DNA of 64,000 bases from Streptomyces sp. NBC_00376 (GTDB taxonomy: Bacteria > Actinomycetota > Actinomycetes > Streptomycetales > Streptomycetaceae): the NCBI RefSeq assembly GCF_036077095.1, contig NZ_CP107960.1, positions 1,984,001-2,048,000 on the forward strand, in the 5' to 3' direction. Made by a program: the position numbers and the translations under genes. Under the pieces are notes generated by a model. It saw only the letters and a program-made list of their open reading frames with translations. It had not been told where the DNA came from and searched no databases. Shown here piece after piece: positions 63,090 through 64,000 of the stretch (position 1 is its first letter; every line of letters begins with the position of its first letter).

Positions 63090-63094
63090 TGCGT

Positions 63095-63496
63095 TCACGG
63101 CAGTACCGCCACCCCGTCGATCTCCACCAGGGCCTGCTCGTCCCAGAGCCTGGCCACACCGATGACGGCCATGGCCGGGAAGTCGCGGCCCGCCAGCCGC
63201 CGCCATATCCGGCCCAGTTCGGCGGAGTTCTCGCGGTAGTCGGCCACATCGGTGGCGTACACGGTGACCCGGGCGAGGTCCGCCGGGGCGCCGCCCGCGG
63301 CGCGCAGCGCGGTGAGCAGATTGGTGAGCGCGGTGGCGAACTGCTCGGGCAGGCCGTCACCGACGATCTTGCCGTCCCCGTCGAGGGCGGTCTGCCCGGC
63401 CAGGAAGACCAGTTGGCTGCCGGTGGCCGTGACGGCGTGCGAGAAGCCCGTGGGCGGGGACAGCTCGACGGGGTTGATCCGGTGGACCGGACTCAT
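63095..63496 (-). CDS. RidA-family (YjgF/UK114) protein
   Basis: 133 residues. The fold is read from VFLAGQTALDGDGKIVGDG, QFATALTNLLTALRAAGG and the C-terminal PAMAVIGVARLWDEQALVEIDGVAVL. RidA proper uses a conserved Arg in the (R)VA motif to hydrolyse reactive imines/enamines; here the equivalent region is IGVARLWDE, so the subgroup is uncertain. Its ATG overlaps the stop of an acyl-CoA dehydrogenase gene by 4 nt, which suggests shared metabolism of an amino-acid-derived acyl compound. Confidence 0.85.
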   Translation of the reverse strand: MSPVHRINPVELSPPTGFSHAVTATGSQLVFLAGQTALDGDGKIVGDGLPEQFATALTNLLTALRAAGGAPADLARVTVYATDVADYRENSAELGRIWRRLAGRDFPAMAVIGVARLWDEQALVEIDGVAVLP

Positions 63497-64000
63497 GCGG
63501 AAGCCTCCCGGGTCGCGTACAGCTCCTTGGCGATGATCGTGCGCTGGACCTCACTGGCGCCCTCGTAGATCCGTGGCGCGCGGACCTCCCGGTAGAGGTG
63601 TTCCAGGAGGTGGCCGCGGCGCAGGGCGCGGGCGCCGTGCAGCTGGACGGCGGTGTCGACGACGTACTGCGCGGTCTCGGTGGCGTACAGCTTCGCCATG
63701 GCGGCCCGGCCCGGCACCCCGGACTCCCCCGCGTCGTACGCGGCGGCCGCCGCGAACACCAGGAGCCGGGCGGCCTCGGTCCGGGTGGCCATCTCGGCGA
63801 CCTGGTGGGAGACGGCCTGCAGGTCCTTCAGCGGGCCGCCGAACGCGGTGCGGTGGGCGGTGTGTTCCACGGCGGCGTCGAGGGCGGCGCGGGCCATGCC
63901 GACGGCGAACGCGCCGACGCTGGGGCGGAAGAGGTTGAGGGTGTCCATGGCGACCCGGAAGCCCCGGTCGGGTTCGCCCAGGACGTCGTCGGGGGTGACC
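63493..64000 (-). CDS. Acyl-CoA dehydrogenase family protein, partial (N-terminus beyond right edge)
   Basis: The last 168 residues are visible. The frame stays open to the edge beyond the internal ATG at 63948: DDVLGEPDRGFRVAMDTLNL is the usual segment before the C-terminal helical domain. AVEHTAHRTAFGGPLKDLQAVSHQVAEMAT and RRGHLLEHLYREVRAPRIYEGASEVQRTIIAKEL follow the ACAD pattern, including the YEG(A/T)xE(V/I) catalytic-base region. It should oxidise an acyl-CoA with FAD. The gene is the upstream partner of the RidA-like gene. Confidence 0.93.
   Translation of the reverse strand, partial: VTPDDVLGEPDRGFRVAMDTLNLFRPSVGAFAVGMARAALDAAVEHTAHRTAFGGPLKDLQAVSHQVAEMATRTEAARLLVFAAAAAYDAGESGVPGRAAMAKLYATETAQYVVDTAVQLHGARALRRGHLLEHLYREVRAPRIYEGASEVQRTIIAKELYATREASA

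Overview
The window is very GC-rich actinobacterial chromosome and almost certainly Streptomyces. Supporting signs are the strong third-position G/C bias, XRE-DUF5753/DUF397 pairs, a conservon (roadblock/DUF742/GTPase set), a LAETG sorting signal, GTG starts, many 4-nt ATGA/GTGA gene overlaps and several apparently leaderless promoters. The order murA2-like, acnA, ngcEFG, ROK regulator, xylFGH, dxs matches, from memory, the core region around SCO5998-SCO6013 of S. coelicolor. No tRNA, rRNA, insertion sequence, prophage or CRISPR array was seen.

Layout. (1) 0-0.7 kb: two small overlapping hypothetical genes, one cut by the left edge. (2) 0.8-14.7 kb: a surface-glycopolymer block. It holds galE, two paralogous beta-propeller-like genes (one with a PIG-L-like N-terminus that has lost its metal motif), a CDP-alcohol phosphotransferase, a 1517-residue fusion of two GT2 domains and a TagF-type polymerase, an SGNH esterase, an Ig-like protein, an NAGPA-type lipoprotein, and an LCP ligase on the other strand. 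I consider this the best candidate for an undescribed system. (3) 14.7-18.3 kb: an APC permease and dxs. (4) 18.5-31.5 kb: carbohydrate uptake. This is xylFGH, a ROK regulator between the two transporters, ngcEFG for GlcNAc/chitobiose, and a divergent secreted GH92 mannosidase. Candidate DasR, LacI-like and xylF operators are present. (5) 31.5-35 kb: a histidine phosphatase and two copies of a regulator/DUF397 module, one decayed, with a phosphotransferase-like gene between them. (6) 35-38 kb: aconitase with a candidate iron box and a perfect MarR-type palindrome upstream. (7) 38-45 kb: a sortase-type anchored trypsin-like protease, a membrane protein, a duplicated-domain protein, a HycA-like gene, an RraA-like gene and an XRE-MurA fusion. 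(8) 45-50 kb: TSUP permease/AraC, a CysRS-like remnant, and TetR divergent from an aldo/keto reductase and an SDR. (9) 50-57 kb: an Mrp (Mnh) Na+/H+ antiporter operon with fused A and B. (10) 57-63 kb: a ferredoxin/CDGSH-like protein and a conservon followed by an FAD monooxygenase. (11) 63-64 kb: a RidA-like protein and the start of an acyl-CoA dehydrogenase gene cut by the right edge.

How the parts connect. Block 2 supplies precursors (GalE), builds, trims and probably attaches (LCP) a phosphate-containing surface glycan. Block 4 imports xylose and amino sugars and trims mannosides, with the ROK protein placed to coordinate the two transporters. Convergent gene pairs are separated by long GC-rich hairpins without U-tracts, the usual Streptomyces terminator form. 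All functions are inferred from sequence read by eye; no database search was run.
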